Source: a bacterium (GTDB taxonomy: Bacteria > Desulfobacterota > Binatia > HRBIN30 > CADEER01). From it: a stretch of DNA of 64,000 nt. The stretch spans positions 815,409 to 879,408 of the forward strand of contig JAHBUY010000003.1 of the NCBI GenBank assembly GCA_019637795.1, in the 5' to 3' direction. Position 1 is the first letter of the stretch, and every line of letters starts with the position of its first letter. This document shows, piece by piece, positions 28,927 through 38,347 of the stretch. The translations under genes and the position numbers were made by a program. The notes under the pieces were generated by a model, which saw nothing but the letters and a program-made list of their open reading frames with translations, was not told where the DNA came from and did no database searches.

Positions 28927-30270
28927 CTACCGGGCGGGGCCCGGCGTGCCGTCCGCGGTGGCCGACAGCTCGTCGAGATGCGTCGCGGTGAACCAGCCGG
29001 GCGCGAAGGCGCGATCGTAGGTCTCCCTGGTGAAGCGGCCGGCCGGCGTGCCGCGGTTCTCCTTCTCGTTGACGCCGAGCATGAGCAGGGCGGTCGGCGC
29101 GGCGAAGCCGCCGTCGGCGCTGCGCCCCCAGGCGGTGCCGCAGAAGTTGGTGCGGTAGAGCTCGCCCGCCTTGTTGTACGAGAGCTTGTAGTAGCCGTGG
29201 TAGAGGTCGCGGTCGACGTAGAGGACGATGCGCCCGGCCTCGTAGTACGGATCGCGCGGGGTGCCCTCGACGATCCACACCGGCCGCCTGACGTACACGT
29301 TGTCGAGCGTGAACCAGCCGGCGCCGCGCGCCCCGGGCTTCTCGTAGACGGCGGGGTTGTAGGGCAGGCTCATGGCGCGACGGCTCGGCGGCTCGTCGGT
29401 CAGCGGTCGGGCGTAGGGCGTGTCGCTGCCGAGCGGTCCGATCACCTCGTCGGCGCGCACCAGCTTCCAGGTGAAGTAGCTGGTCTTGTTGTCGTAGCAG
29501 TCGGCGTCGTCGCCCTGGACCTCGAAGCCGGGAATGCTGTCGCCGCGCGTCGAGCTGCGGACGCGGCGGACGCGGCGGATGGTCGGCAGGTAGGCCCACA
29601 CCTGGTCCCAGGTCGTCCAGTCGTTGATGCGCCAGGTGAGGACGCCGACGCCCTCGAGGTCCTTCGGCGCCAGCGCCGCGGCGAGTTGGCGCGATTCGGT
29701 GTTGTCGGGCAGCGACGCCGGCGGCTCGGCGCTGGTGCCGACGTAGTAGGCCTGCGACAGCAGGATGCGCACCGTGCGCCGCACCTCGCCGTCGAGCTCG
29801 ACGTCGCTCAGGTCGAAGGTGTGGAAGTCGCCGTCCATCTGCATGCGCCGGGCGCGGTAGTTGTGGACGATCTTGGCGCCGGCCTGCGGATCGGCGGGGT
29901 CGATGTCGGGAAACGGCAGGCCGAAGAAGCGGGTCGGGATCCGGCCGGTCGCGGCGTCGGTGAGGCCGCCGGTCTCGGCATCGATGCCGAACCTGCCGCG
30001 GTTCGCCTGCGACGCCTGCCAGAAGCGATCGCTGTAGTTGGCGCGGAAGCGTGCCGGGTCGACCGCCACCAGCGGCAGCTCGTACTGGCCGGCGGCGACG
30101 CGCGCGTACACCGACTCGGGCAGCAGCGCCGCGAACGCCTTCGCGTTCGCCGCGCTGATGCGCGTCGCGTCCTCTGCCGCGGCCGCGGCCACCACCGCGC
30201 CCGTCAGGACGGCGAGCGTGCTCGCGATCGCGAGCGCGAGCGGCGCGCCGCGCCGCGGAGGAGCCTGCAT
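28927..30270 (-). CDS. DUF1329 outer-membrane-associated protein, copy 1
   Basis: A 447-residue secreted DUF1329 protein (LolA/LolB-like fold). The signal peptide is MQAPPRRGAPLALAIASTLAVLTGAV...; ATG 30270 is chosen over an adjacent GTG. Family hallmarks: DPADPQAGAKIVHNYRARRM, LTWRINDWTTWDQVWAYLPTIRRVRRV, and VYVRRPVWIVEGTPRDPYYEAGRIVLYVD. DUF1329 proteins commonly accompany RND exporters and DUF1302 channels in sterol, hydrocarbon or natural-product metabolism, but no such partner is adjacent here. It is divergent from sppA with only 23 bases between starts. A second copy lies at 43916-45235. Confidence 0.88.
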   Translation of the reverse strand: MQAPPRRGAPLALAIASTLAVLTGAVVAAAAAEDATRISAANAKAFAALLPESVYARVAAGQYELPLVAVDPARFRANYSDRFWQASQANRGRFGIDAETGGLTDAATGRIPTRFFGLPFPDIDPADPQAGAKIVHNYRARRMQMDGDFHTFDLSDVELDGEVRRTVRILLSQAYYVGTSAEPPASLPDNTESRQLAAALAPKDLEGVGVLTWRINDWTTWDQVWAYLPTIRRVRRVRSSTRGDSIPGFEVQGDDADCYDNKTSYFTWKLVRADEVIGPLGSDTPYARPLTDEPPSRRAMSLPYNPAVYEKPGARGAGWFTLDNVYVRRPVWIVEGTPRDPYYEAGRIVLYVDRDLYHGYYKLSYNKAGELYRTNFCGTAWGRSADGGFAAPTALLMLGVNEKENRGTPAGRFTRETYDRAFAPGWFTATHLDELSATADGTPGPAR

Positions 30271-30293
30271 CACCTTGTTTCGCCGTGGAGGCC

Positions 30294-31301
30294 ATGACTA
30301 TAAGCCAACCCTTGCCGATGCCAACCCTGGTGCACCGTTCGCTGCTCGCCGCGCTGCTGACGCTCACCGCCGCTGGCTGCATCGTCATCACCGGGGACTT
30401 CGACCCCTTGTCGCGCCGCCCCCGCCCGCTCACCGAGCAGGTGGTGAGCGGCACCGGCAAGGCGAAGGTCCTGCTCATCGACCTCTCGGGCGTCATCTCG
30501 GGCGAGGAACGCGCCGGGCCGCTCGGACTCGGCGGCCGCGAGAGCACGGTGTCGCGCGTCCAGGCCGAGCTCGACGCCGCCGCCGAGGACGACGCGGTAC
30601 GCGCCATCGTGGTGCGCATCAACAGCCCCGGCGGCACGGTCACCGCCAGCGACATCATCTATACGGCGCTGACCCGCTTCAAGACCGAGCACGGCACGCC
30701 GGTGCTGGTGCAGATGCTCGACGTCGCCGCGTCCGGCGGCTACTACGCCGCGCTCGCCGGCGACGAGATCGTCGCCACCCCGACGACGGTCACCGGCAGC
30801 ATCGGCGTCATCTTCACCAACATCAGCGTCGCCGGCCTCATGGACAAGCTCGGGGTGCAGAACCAGACCGTCGCCTCGGGGGCGATGAAGGACATCGGCT
30901 CGCCGCTGCGCGCGATGACGCCCGCCGAGCGCGGCGTTCTGCAGAACCTGATCGGCGATCTGCAGTCGCGCTTCGTCGACCTGGTGCGCGAGCGCCGCCC
31001 CGGCCTGACGCCGGAGATGAGCACGACGATGACCGACGGCCGCGTCTTCAGCGCCGACCAGGCGCTGCAGGGCGGGCTGATCGACCGTCTCGGCTATCTC
31101 ACCGACACCATCGAGCGCGCCAAGCAGCGCGCCGGCGTCAGCGAAGCGCGCGTCATCCGCTACCGCCGCGGCGACGAGTATGCCGATACGATCTACGCCC
31201 GCGCCGCCGTGCCGGCGCAGGTGACGCAGGTCAGCCTGCTGAGCCTCCAGGACGGGCGGCTGCCGCCCGGACCCCACTTCCTCTATCTCTGGGAGCCGTG
31301 A
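30294..31301 (+). CDS. sppA: Signal peptide peptidase SppA (S49), lipoprotein form
   Basis: A 335-residue S49 serine protease that degrades cleaved signal peptides in the membrane. An N-terminal lipobox (LTAAGC, Cys29) suggests lipid anchoring instead of the usual transmembrane anchor. The catalytic dyad is Ser147 (DVAASGGYYAAL) and Lys199 (SGAMKDIGSPLR), 52 residues apart as in short-form Bacillus SppA. The oxyanion region is VRINSPGGTV. ATG 30294 follows GGAGG closely; GTG 30285 is an alternative. It is divergent from the DUF1329 gene, so the regulatory DNA must be very short or lie inside coding sequence. Confidence 0.9.
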   Translation: MTISQPLPMPTLVHRSLLAALLTLTAAGCIVITGDFDPLSRRPRPLTEQVVSGTGKAKVLLIDLSGVISGEERAGPLGLGGRESTVSRVQAELDAAAEDDAVRAIVVRINSPGGTVTASDIIYTALTRFKTEHGTPVLVQMLDVAASGGYYAALAGDEIVATPTTVTGSIGVIFTNISVAGLMDKLGVQNQTVASGAMKDIGSPLRAMTPAERGVLQNLIGDLQSRFVDLVRERRPGLTPEMSTTMTDGRVFSADQALQGGLIDRLGYLTDTIERAKQRAGVSEARVIRYRRGDEYADTIYARAAVPAQVTQVSLLSLQDGRLPPGPHFLYLWEP

Positions 31302-31343
31302 GCGGCGCCCTCCGCGGCAGCGGCCCGCGGCGAGCGGCATGGC

Positions 31344-32843
31344 ATGACCGACCCGCGGCGATCGCCCCGCCTCCTCACCTGGGCCTGGACGCTGTTGGTC
31401 GCCAGCAGCGCGCTCTATTTCCTCGCCGACCACCAGGCCGACAACGACCTCTGGATGCACCTCTACAGCGGTCGGCGCATCCTCGCCGAGGGGGCGATCC
31501 CGCGCCTCGATGACGCCTCGTACACCGCCGCCGGCCTGCCGTGGATCGACCACGAATGGCTGAGCCAGGTCGGGCTCGCCGCGCTCTACGCCGCCGGCGG
31601 TTCGACCGCGATGTGGATGGCGAAGCTGGCCCTGGCGCTGGGCACCGCGGCGCTCGTCTGGCGCCTGGTACGCCGCCACGCCCGCTCGCCCTGGGTCTGG
31701 GGCCCGGTGATGGTGCTCACCCTGGCCGCGATGGCGCGCGGCTACGCGGTGCGCCCGCAGGTGGTGACGTACTTCGGGGTCGCCGCGCTGCTCGCCTGGC
31801 TCGATCGCCCGCGCCGCGCGCCGCCCGGCTGGGCGACGTATGCGATCGTCGCCGCCGGCTTCTGTCTGTGGGCCAACGCGCACGGCGCGGTCGTCGCCGG
31901 CATCGGCATGCTCGCGCTCTACGCCGCGCTCGGCAGCGCCCGCCACGACGGCGCGACCACGGCGCAGCGGGCGGCGTTGCTCGCCTGCGCCCTGCTCGCC
32001 ATCGCCTGCAATCCCTACGGTCCACACCTGCTCGCCTACATCGCCAACGAGCTGCGCGTGCCGCACCCGATCAGCGAATGGCAACCGCTCGCGCTCGACG
32101 ACCCGGCGCAGCGCCCGGCAGTGGTGCTGCTGGCCGCGCTGCTCGCCAGCCTCTACTGGACCCGCCTGCTGCGCCAGCGCCGCTGGTGGGCCGCGCTGCT
32201 GCTGCTGGTCGGCGTCATGGCGCTGCGCTCGCAGCGGCACGTGCCGCTGCTGGCGCTGTGCGCCGCCGCGCCCCTCGCCGACCAACTGCAGGGCGCCCTC
32301 GACGTAGCCGCGCTGCGCACGCGCTGGCGCTTCTCGCCCGCCGCCAGCGCGCTCGTGGCGGCCGCGCTGGCGGCGCTCGCCGCCGTCCAGCTCGCGACGG
32401 TCGGCGGCCAATTGTCGCGCGACCGCGGCGCCCTGGTCTTCGACGCCGGCGAGTATCCCGTCGGCGCGCTGCGCTTCCTGCGCGAGCGCGGCATCGCCGG
32501 CAACCTCGCCCTGCCGCTCGACTGGGGCGGCTACGCGCTCTGGCACGGCGCGCCGGCGCTCAAGGTGTCGCTCGACGGCCGCTTCGCCACCGTCTACCCG
32601 CCCGCCGTCGTCGAGGACGGATTCGCGTTCTTCCGCGCCGACGGCGACGCCAACGCGGCGCGCCTGCTCGATGCCTATCCGACCACCCTGGTGCTCGTCC
32701 CGCGCGGCACGCCGACGCCGCTCGACCGCCGCGGCGAGTGGCATCTGCTGTACACCGACCAGGTCGCCGCCCTGTGGAGCCGCGACGGCGACGCGGCGAC
32801 GGGCCCGTCCACCGCGCCGCGCGGCATGCTGCCGTTCCCGTAG
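31344..32843 (+). CDS. Polytopic membrane protein (GT-C-like)
   Basis: A 499-residue integral membrane protein with about ten hydrophobic spans. A first span (LLTWAWTLLVASSALYFLA) is followed by a loop containing HQADNDLWMHLYSGRRI and an acidic/His segment, PWIDHEWLSQVG, typical of GT-C-like or O-antigen-associated membrane proteins. A soluble C-terminal part (about residue 365 on) includes GEYPVGALRFLRERG and DWGGYALWHGAPALKVSLDG, the pattern seen at the ends of these uncharacterised families. It starts 42 bases after sppA. The exact activity is unknown. Confidence 0.68.
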   Translation: MTDPRRSPRLLTWAWTLLVASSALYFLADHQADNDLWMHLYSGRRILAEGAIPRLDDASYTAAGLPWIDHEWLSQVGLAALYAAGGSTAMWMAKLALALGTAALVWRLVRRHARSPWVWGPVMVLTLAAMARGYAVRPQVVTYFGVAALLAWLDRPRRAPPGWATYAIVAAGFCLWANAHGAVVAGIGMLALYAALGSARHDGATTAQRAALLACALLAIACNPYGPHLLAYIANELRVPHPISEWQPLALDDPAQRPAVVLLAALLASLYWTRLLRQRRWWAALLLLVGVMALRSQRHVPLLALCAAAPLADQLQGALDVAALRTRWRFSPAASALVAAALAALAAVQLATVGGQLSRDRGALVFDAGEYPVGALRFLRERGIAGNLALPLDWGGYALWHGAPALKVSLDGRFATVYPPAVVEDGFAFFRADGDANAARLLDAYPTTLVLVPRGTPTPLDRRGEWHLLYTDQVAALWSRDGDAATGPSTAPRGMLPFP

Positions 32844-32880
32844 CCGCGGCCGGCGGCCGCGCCCCGGCAGCGGGCGGGCG

Positions 32881-33723
32881 TCAGCCGCGCTCGATGACCC
32901 GCAGCAGGGCGCGCAGGAATTCCATCCGCTGTCCCGGCGCCACCGGCTCGTAGCCCATGCGGCCGCGCAGCGCCTCGACGCTGCGTTCGACGGCCACCGC
33001 CGCGGGCTCGCCGTCCAGCGCCTCCACCCGGCGCAGGGTCTGGCGCAGGAGCTGGCGCTCCAGCGGACCGAGGGCGGCGACCTGGGCGTGGCTGAAGCGG
33101 AAGGCGTCGCCCGCCGAATCGCCGTCGATCGGCAGGTCGAGCGGCGCCCCGGCGTCGAGACGGACGACGATGGTCCCGGCGGCGAGATCGCCCAGCCGCT
33201 GGCAGCGCGGCGAAGCGACGATCGCCACCAGCCCGACGACGTAGCTGCCGGGCAGCGCGTCGACGGCGCGCAACAGGTTGCGCACCAGCGAGGCGCGGCT
33301 GGTGAGCGGCAGGCCATCGTCGCCCATCACCCGCAGACCGACCGCCCGCTTGCCGATCGACCGACCGCCGGTCAGCCACTCGCTCAGCATGAAGTACGCC
33401 CACTCGACGAGCAGTTGGCCGATGATCAGCAACGCGATCACCAGCATCCCGGCGTTCACCAGCATCTCCTGGGCGCGCCCGCCGAGCCCCTCGTCGAGCA
33501 GCGGTCGGAACGCTTCGAGGATCGACTGCGCCAGCGGCGTGGTCAGGAACAACCCGATGAGGACGGCGCATTCGATGAGCCCCAGCACCATCGCGTCGAT
33601 CGCGTAGGCGAGCACGCGCGTCCCCGGACCGGCGATCGGGAAGCGCAGCGCGACCTGCTCGGCGGAGCGGATCTCCTGGATCGGCTCGCCGGCGACGGGA
33701 AGCGGGCGCGCCGGCTCATGCAT
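32881..33723 (-). CDS. RDD family membrane protein
   Basis: A 280-residue protein starting at ATG 33723 (MHEPARPLPVAGEP). The RDD domain shows RVLAYAIDAMVLGLIECAVL (the Arg-Asp pair), GRSIGKRAVGLRVMGDDG and RNLLRAVDALPG, with three membrane spans. The C-terminal 100 residues are soluble and acidic-basic mixed. Its start is 41 bases from the SpoIIM-like gene in divergent orientation. RDD and SpoIIM-like genes commonly sit with MoxR/DUF58 clusters, as here. The molecular role is unknown; some RDD proteins are Na+/H+ antiporters. Confidence 0.88.
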   Translation of the reverse strand: MHEPARPLPVAGEPIQEIRSAEQVALRFPIAGPGTRVLAYAIDAMVLGLIECAVLIGLFLTTPLAQSILEAFRPLLDEGLGGRAQEMLVNAGMLVIALLIIGQLLVEWAYFMLSEWLTGGRSIGKRAVGLRVMGDDGLPLTSRASLVRNLLRAVDALPGSYVVGLVAIVASPRCQRLGDLAAGTIVVRLDAGAPLDLPIDGDSAGDAFRFSHAQVAALGPLERQLLRQTLRRVEALDGEPAAVAVERSVEALRGRMGYEPVAPGQRMEFLRALLRVIERG

Positions 33724-33763
33724 GTGGCACCCGCGGCGTCTCTGTGCTGAGGTTGGGGCGCCG

Positions 33764-34804
33764 ATGACGCCGCGACCAGCCGAGCCCATCGCGCCCCGCC
33801 GTGGCGCGGCGCGCGCCGACCTGCAGCGCTTCGCGGCGCTGGTCGAGCGCGCCGAACGGCTCCGCGTCCGCGGCGTCGGCTTCGACGAGCTGCGGGAGCT
33901 GGCGGCGCTGTATCGCACCCACGTGGCGCGCCTGGCGGTGGCGCGCGATCGCGACGCCGATCCGGACGCCGTGCGGACGCTGAACGGGCTCTGCGCCCGC
34001 GCCTACGCGGCGCTGTTCAGCGAGCGCGCCGCGCGCACCCGCCGCCCCTGGTCGCAGGCGCTGCGCGCCGCCCTCGGCCAGACCTGGCGCGCGCAGGTGA
34101 TCGCCTGGGCGCTGCTCGCCGCCGGCATGCTGCTCGGCGGCGGCCTCACCTGGCACGACCCGCTCGCCGTGCACGCGCTGGTGCCGTCGGGCATGGGCTA
34201 CTCGCCCGATCAGCTCGACGCGCTGCTCGCCTCGGCGACGGCGCGCGAGCGCTTCTTCGCCGCGCACGCGATGCCGGCCGGCCTGAAGGCGGTGTTCGGC
34301 TCGTTCCTGTTCGCCAACAACACCCGCGTCGGGCTCCTGGCCTTCGCCACCGGCATGCTGGCCGGCATTCCGACGCTGCTGTTGACCCTCTACAACGGCA
34401 TCCTGCTCGGCGCCTTCGCCTCGATCTTTCTCCACGATCCGTGGCCTCTCGCGTTCCTCGCCTGGATCCTACCACACGGCGTGCCGGAGCTGACGGCCAT
34501 TTCGCTCTGCGCCGCCGGCGGCCTCCAACTGGGCGCCGCGGTGGCGATGCCCGGACCACGCGGCCGCGCCGCGGCGCTCGCCGACGCCGTCCCGCCGGTG
34601 CTGGTGCTCCTCGGCGCCGCCCTGCCGCTGTTCGTGGTCGCGGCGCTGATCGAGAGCTTCGTCCGCCAGTCCGCGTTGGGCACCGCGCCGCGTCTCGCCG
34701 TCGCCGCGCTGTGGATCGCCGCCGCGGTCGCTCTGGTGGTCGCCGCCCGCCGCGCCGCGCCGCCGCACGCGGCCGACACGAGCTGGCTGCGCGACCTGAC
34801 GTGA
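33764..34804 (+). CDS. SpoIIM (DUF95)-like membrane protein
   Basis: A 346-residue protein of the stage II sporulation M family, common in non-sporulators. A cytoplasmic helical N-terminus (RFAALVERAERLRVRGVGFDELRELAALYRTH) precedes five membrane spans, with the family motif region FLFANNTRVGLLAFATGMLAGIPTLLLTLYNGILLGAFASIF and the HGVPELTAI motif (LPHGVPELTAISLCAAGGL). ATG 33764 is supported by GGGG upstream and by the divergent neighbour. It probably acts with RDD, MoxR and DUF58 proteins in an envelope function. Confidence 0.9.
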   Translation: MTPRPAEPIAPRRGAARADLQRFAALVERAERLRVRGVGFDELRELAALYRTHVARLAVARDRDADPDAVRTLNGLCARAYAALFSERAARTRRPWSQALRAALGQTWRAQVIAWALLAAGMLLGGGLTWHDPLAVHALVPSGMGYSPDQLDALLASATARERFFAAHAMPAGLKAVFGSFLFANNTRVGLLAFATGMLAGIPTLLLTLYNGILLGAFASIFLHDPWPLAFLAWILPHGVPELTAISLCAAGGLQLGAAVAMPGPRGRAAALADAVPPVLVLLGAALPLFVVAALIESFVRQSALGTAPRLAVAALWIAAAVALVVAARRAAPPHAADTSWLRDLT

Positions 34805-34935
34805 ACGACGGGCTCAGGGCTCGACTCGCGCGCGCCTGCCGCGAGCCGCGACGGCCGCGCGGCGGCGCGGCCCTCCAGGTGGACGGTTGCATGCGGCGAT
34901 CCCGCTCGGTCCGGGGAGCGCCCGAGATGGACGGC

Positions 34936-36249
34936 TCAGCGTTCCGGTCCGTAGCGCAGGGCGAGGTAGCGCTGCAGCACCGCGGCGGTGATCGCCTCCG
35001 GCGGCAGGTCGATGCTCTGCACGCCGCCGCGGCGCAGGGTGGCGAGCGCGGTGTCGCGCTCGCGCACCAGGTCGGCGAGCACCAGGCGGCGCGACACGGC
35101 GAGGACGTCGGCGCCGCCGCCGGGCGCGTCGAGCGCGGCGAAGGCGCGGTCGCGCACGGCGACCAGCAGGACGCGATGGCGGCGGCCGAGCAGCGCCAGC
35201 GGCTCGGTGAAGATCGCGGCCCCGGCCTCGACGACGTCGGTGAGCACGACGAGCAGCGCCCGCTGGCGATGGCGCGCCGCCAGCGTGCGCACCACCACGC
35301 GGTAGTCGGCTTCGACCAGGCGCGGCTGCAGCGGCCGCAGGACGTCGATGAGCACCCCGAGCTGGCGGCGCTGGGGGCGCGGCGGGCAGAAGCCGCGCAG
35401 CTCGCGATCGAAGGCGACGAGGCCGACGCGATCGCCGGCCTGCAGCGCCGCGTAGGCGAGCGCCAGGCCGGCATCCACCGCGTGATCCAGCTTGCTGCGG
35501 CCGTCGACGTCGCCGGCCATCAGGCGGCTGGTGTCGACGGCGATCAGCACCGTATGGTTGCGCTCGTGCTGGAGCTGGCGCACCACCAGCCGGCCGCGGC
35601 GCGCGGTGGCGCGCCAGTCGACGCGCCGCGGATCGTCGCCGGGCAGGTAGTCGCGCAGGGAATCGAAGTCCAAGCCGTCGCCGCGGCGCGGCGCCGGCTT
35701 GACACCCAGCGCTGCCAGCACCCGCCGCGGGTCGAGGGCGGCGGGGCGCAGCAGGCGGGTGGTGTCGGGATAGACGCGCAGCACGTCGCCGCCGGCGCCG
35801 CGATGGCGGCGGCGCAGGAAGCCGAGCGGCGACCGCACCAGCGCCACCAGCTCGCCGAAGGGTCGATCGCCGCGCCGCGTCGGCTGCATCGGGTAGCGGC
35901 GCTCGGCGACGCCGTCGCGATCGACGGCGACCGCCGCGAACCGCGGCGCCGCGGCGACGTCGGCCGGCGGGTCGTCGGCGAGCGCGCACACCAGCGCGGT
36001 GCCGCGCGGCACCGCGACCCGCAGACCGATGGCCGCTGCGCGCCCCACGAAGGCGCGCGCCGGCAGCGCGCGGAGAAGACGCGGCGCCGGCAGGCGGCGC
36101 AGCAGCAGCAGGTCGGCGGCGACCAGCGCCGCCAGCGCCAGCGCCCCCGCCAGCACGAACGGCCAGAGGACGGGCAGCGCCACCGCCAGCAGCGCGCCGG
36201 CGCACCACGCGGCGGCGGCGCCGAGCAGGCGGCGGTCCGGCCCGATCAT
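34936..36249 (-). CDS. DUF58 protein (VWA-like, MoxR partner)
   Basis: A 437-residue membrane-anchored protein. Two N-terminal spans (LLGAAAAWCAGALLAVALPVLWPFVLAGALALAALVAA) precede the DUF58 core with FDSLRDYLPGDDPRRVDWRATARRG and a degenerate MIDAS-like start VDTSRLMAGD. The start codon overlaps the MoxR stop (TGATG), so the pair is translationally coupled. DUF58 proteins are regular partners of MoxR ATPases, which are thought to act as metal-dependent chaperones. Confidence 0.92.
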   Translation of the reverse strand: MIGPDRRLLGAAAAWCAGALLAVALPVLWPFVLAGALALAALVAADLLLLRRLPAPRLLRALPARAFVGRAAAIGLRVAVPRGTALVCALADDPPADVAAAPRFAAVAVDRDGVAERRYPMQPTRRGDRPFGELVALVRSPLGFLRRRHRGAGGDVLRVYPDTTRLLRPAALDPRRVLAALGVKPAPRRGDGLDFDSLRDYLPGDDPRRVDWRATARRGRLVVRQLQHERNHTVLIAVDTSRLMAGDVDGRSKLDHAVDAGLALAYAALQAGDRVGLVAFDRELRGFCPPRPQRRQLGVLIDVLRPLQPRLVEADYRVVVRTLAARHRQRALLVVLTDVVEAGAAIFTEPLALLGRRHRVLLVAVRDRAFAALDAPGGGADVLAVSRRLVLADLVRERDTALATLRRGGVQSIDLPPEAITAAVLQRYLALRYGPER

Positions 36250-37211
36250 CAGCGCGGCACGGTGACGCTCTGCAGCGTCTGCCGCAGCGCCTGGTCGACC
36301 GCCGTCCCCTCCACCTCGGCGGCGGGATCGAGCTGGACGCGGTGGCGCAGCACCGGCAGCAGCATCTCCTGCACGTCCTCCGGGATGACGAAGTCGCGGC
36401 CCTCGAGGGTCGCGTTCGCCTTGGCGGCGCGCAGCAGCAGCACCCCGGCGCGCGGCGAGGCGCCGAGCGCGAAGCTGAGGTCGGCGCGGGTGGCGCGCAC
36501 CAGCGCCGCCGCGTAGGCGATGATCTCCTCCTGGACGATCACCGCCCGCACCAGGTCGCGCGCCTGTTCCAGCGTCGCGGCATCGAGGACGCGCGGCAAC
36601 GCCGCCGGCGTGCGGCGATCGTCCTGGTGCAGGCGGAGGATGCCGCGTTCCTCCTCTTCGTCCGGGTACGCCATCGCGATCTTGAACAGGAAACGGTCGA
36701 GCTCCGCCTCCGGCAGCGGGTAGGTGCCCTCCTGTTCCACCGGGTTCTGGGTGGCGAACACCGCGAAGTGCGGCCCGAGCGCGTGGCGCTGGCCGTCGAT
36801 GGTGGCGGCGCGCTCCTGCATCGCCTCGAGCAGCGCCGCCTGCGTCTTCGCCGGGGCGCGGTTGATCTCGTCGGCGAGCAGCAGGTCGGTGAACAGCGGT
36901 CCGGGGCGGAAGCGCAGCTCGCCGCGCGCCGGGTCGAGCACCGGCATGCCGATGACGTCGCCGGGCAGCAGGTCGGGGGTGAACTGGACGCGCCCGAAGC
37001 GGACGTCGAGGCAGGCCGCGAGGGCGCGCACCAGCAGCGTCTTGCCGATGCCCGGCACGCCCTCGATCAGGCTGTGCGCCGAGCACAGCAGGGTGATGAA
37101 GGCGAGGCGGACCGCCTCCTCCTGGCCAACCAGCACGGCGGCGAGCGTCTCGCGCAGACGCGCGTAGGCGGCGCCGATGTCGGCGATCGTGGCGGGTCCG
37201 CTTTGGCTCAT
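36249..37211 (-). CDS. MoxR family AAA+ ATPase
   Basis: A 320-residue MoxR ATPase. Walker A GVPGIGKT (51-58), Walker B LLADEINRAPAK, sensor 1 VFATQNPVEQEGTYPLPEAELDRF and the C-terminal lid SPRAGVLLLRAAKANA are all typical. MoxR proteins couple ATP hydrolysis to maturation of VWA/MIDAS partners, here the DUF58 protein. It overlaps the DUF4350 gene upstream (ATGA, four bases) and DUF58 downstream. It is the central gene of a five-gene minus-strand operon from 39805 to 34936. Confidence 0.94.
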   Translation of the reverse strand: MSQSGPATIADIGAAYARLRETLAAVLVGQEEAVRLAFITLLCSAHSLIEGVPGIGKTLLVRALAACLDVRFGRVQFTPDLLPGDVIGMPVLDPARGELRFRPGPLFTDLLLADEINRAPAKTQAALLEAMQERAATIDGQRHALGPHFAVFATQNPVEQEGTYPLPEAELDRFLFKIAMAYPDEEEERGILRLHQDDRRTPAALPRVLDAATLEQARDLVRAVIVQEEIIAYAAALVRATRADLSFALGASPRAGVLLLRAAKANATLEGRDFVIPEDVQEMLLPVLRHRVQLDPAAEVEGTAVDQALRQTLQSVTVPR

Positions 37212-38347
37212 CGGGTCACATCCTCCACCAGGGCATCGAGCGCCCGCACGGTGGCGGCCAGCGCCGCCGCGCTGCGCGCGGCGATCGGCGCCGTCAGCGC
37301 CGCCAGCGCCGGCGGGGCGGCGCGCCGGCTGGCGCGCAGGCGATCGAGCAGGGCCGGCAGCGGCGTGTCCGCCGGCAGACCGAAATGGCGGCGCAGTCGC
37401 GCCGCGGCGAGCTGCTGGTAGCGCTCGGCGACGCGCTGGAAGTCGCCGCTGCGGGCATAGAGGTGGGCCAGCGAATCGACGAACGCCTCCAGCGTCGGCG
37501 CCGGCTCCGGAGCGTTCGGCGCGCGCCGCGCCGGCCAGAGATTGGCGTGCCAGACGACCAGCAGGCCGAGCACGGCGATCCCGAGCAGCGCCGGCACGGC
37601 CGGCGAGCGCGCCAGGTAGCGCACGGCGCCGCGCTCGCGGTGCAGGCCGTGGCTGCGCTCGTCGATGCGCGGCACACCGTAGGCGCGCACGAGGTCCATG
37701 GCGAAGAGCGCCGCGTCGCCCGCGTCGAGCCATTGGTTGCGCAGCGGCGCCGCGTCGGCGACCAGCACCAGCGTGCCGTCGCCCACCGGCATCGCGACGA
37801 CGAACGGCTTGCCGTCGATCATCGCCCGTACCGTGCCGGCGCCGTGATCCGTGAAGCTGGCGAGCGCCGGCATCGGCAGGAGACGCGGCGCGCCCACCAG
37901 CGGTCCGTCGATCGTCTGCGCCGCGCGCGGCGCGTCGGGTCGATGGTCGACGGCGGTGCGCGCCGGCACCGTCACGCCGGCGATCTCGGCGCAGTCGTCG
38001 TCCGGATCGGCGCCGAGAAAGACCACCGCGACGCCGCCGGCGGCGAGCCAGGCATCGCCGGTCCACGGCGCCTCGACCGCGTCCGCCGATGGCGTCCGCG
38101 GGCGGCAGACCCCCTGCGGCTCGATCCACCACACCGTGGCGCCTGGCGGCAGGGCGTCGGCGGGCGCGAAGGAGCGGCTCGCCGGCAGCCCGAGCTCGGT
38201 GAGCAGCGCCAGCAGCGCGCCGTGGCCGACCGAGGTGACGCCGAACGTGCTGCGCGAGAGCTCCCGGCTGCGATCGGGCTGCAGCAGGCCGACGAGGCCG
38301 AGCAGCAGGCCGAGCGCGACCAGCGACCAGCGGGCGGAGCGGCTCAT
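37208..38347 (-). CDS. DUF4350 membrane-anchored protein
   Basis: A 379-residue protein with one N-terminal span (WSLVALGLLLGLVGLL), a periplasmic domain with the DUF4350 pattern (STFGVTSVGHGALLALLTELG, GDGTLVLVADAAPLRNQWLDAGDAALFAMDLV), a second span (ALLGIAVLGLLVVWHANLW) and a cytoplasmic helical tail (FVDSLAHLYARSGDFQRVAERY). The lipid/ABC-like GATase fold of the periplasmic part is known for the family. Four-base overlaps on both sides tie it to the DUF4129 and MoxR genes. Confidence 0.88.
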   Translation of the reverse strand: MSRSARWSLVALGLLLGLVGLLQPDRSRELSRSTFGVTSVGHGALLALLTELGLPASRSFAPADALPPGATVWWIEPQGVCRPRTPSADAVEAPWTGDAWLAAGGVAVVFLGADPDDDCAEIAGVTVPARTAVDHRPDAPRAAQTIDGPLVGAPRLLPMPALASFTDHGAGTVRAMIDGKPFVVAMPVGDGTLVLVADAAPLRNQWLDAGDAALFAMDLVRAYGVPRIDERSHGLHRERGAVRYLARSPAVPALLGIAVLGLLVVWHANLWPARRAPNAPEPAPTLEAFVDSLAHLYARSGDFQRVAERYQQLAAARLRRHFGLPADTPLPALLDRLRASRRAAPPALAALTAPIAARSAAALAATVRALDALVEDVTR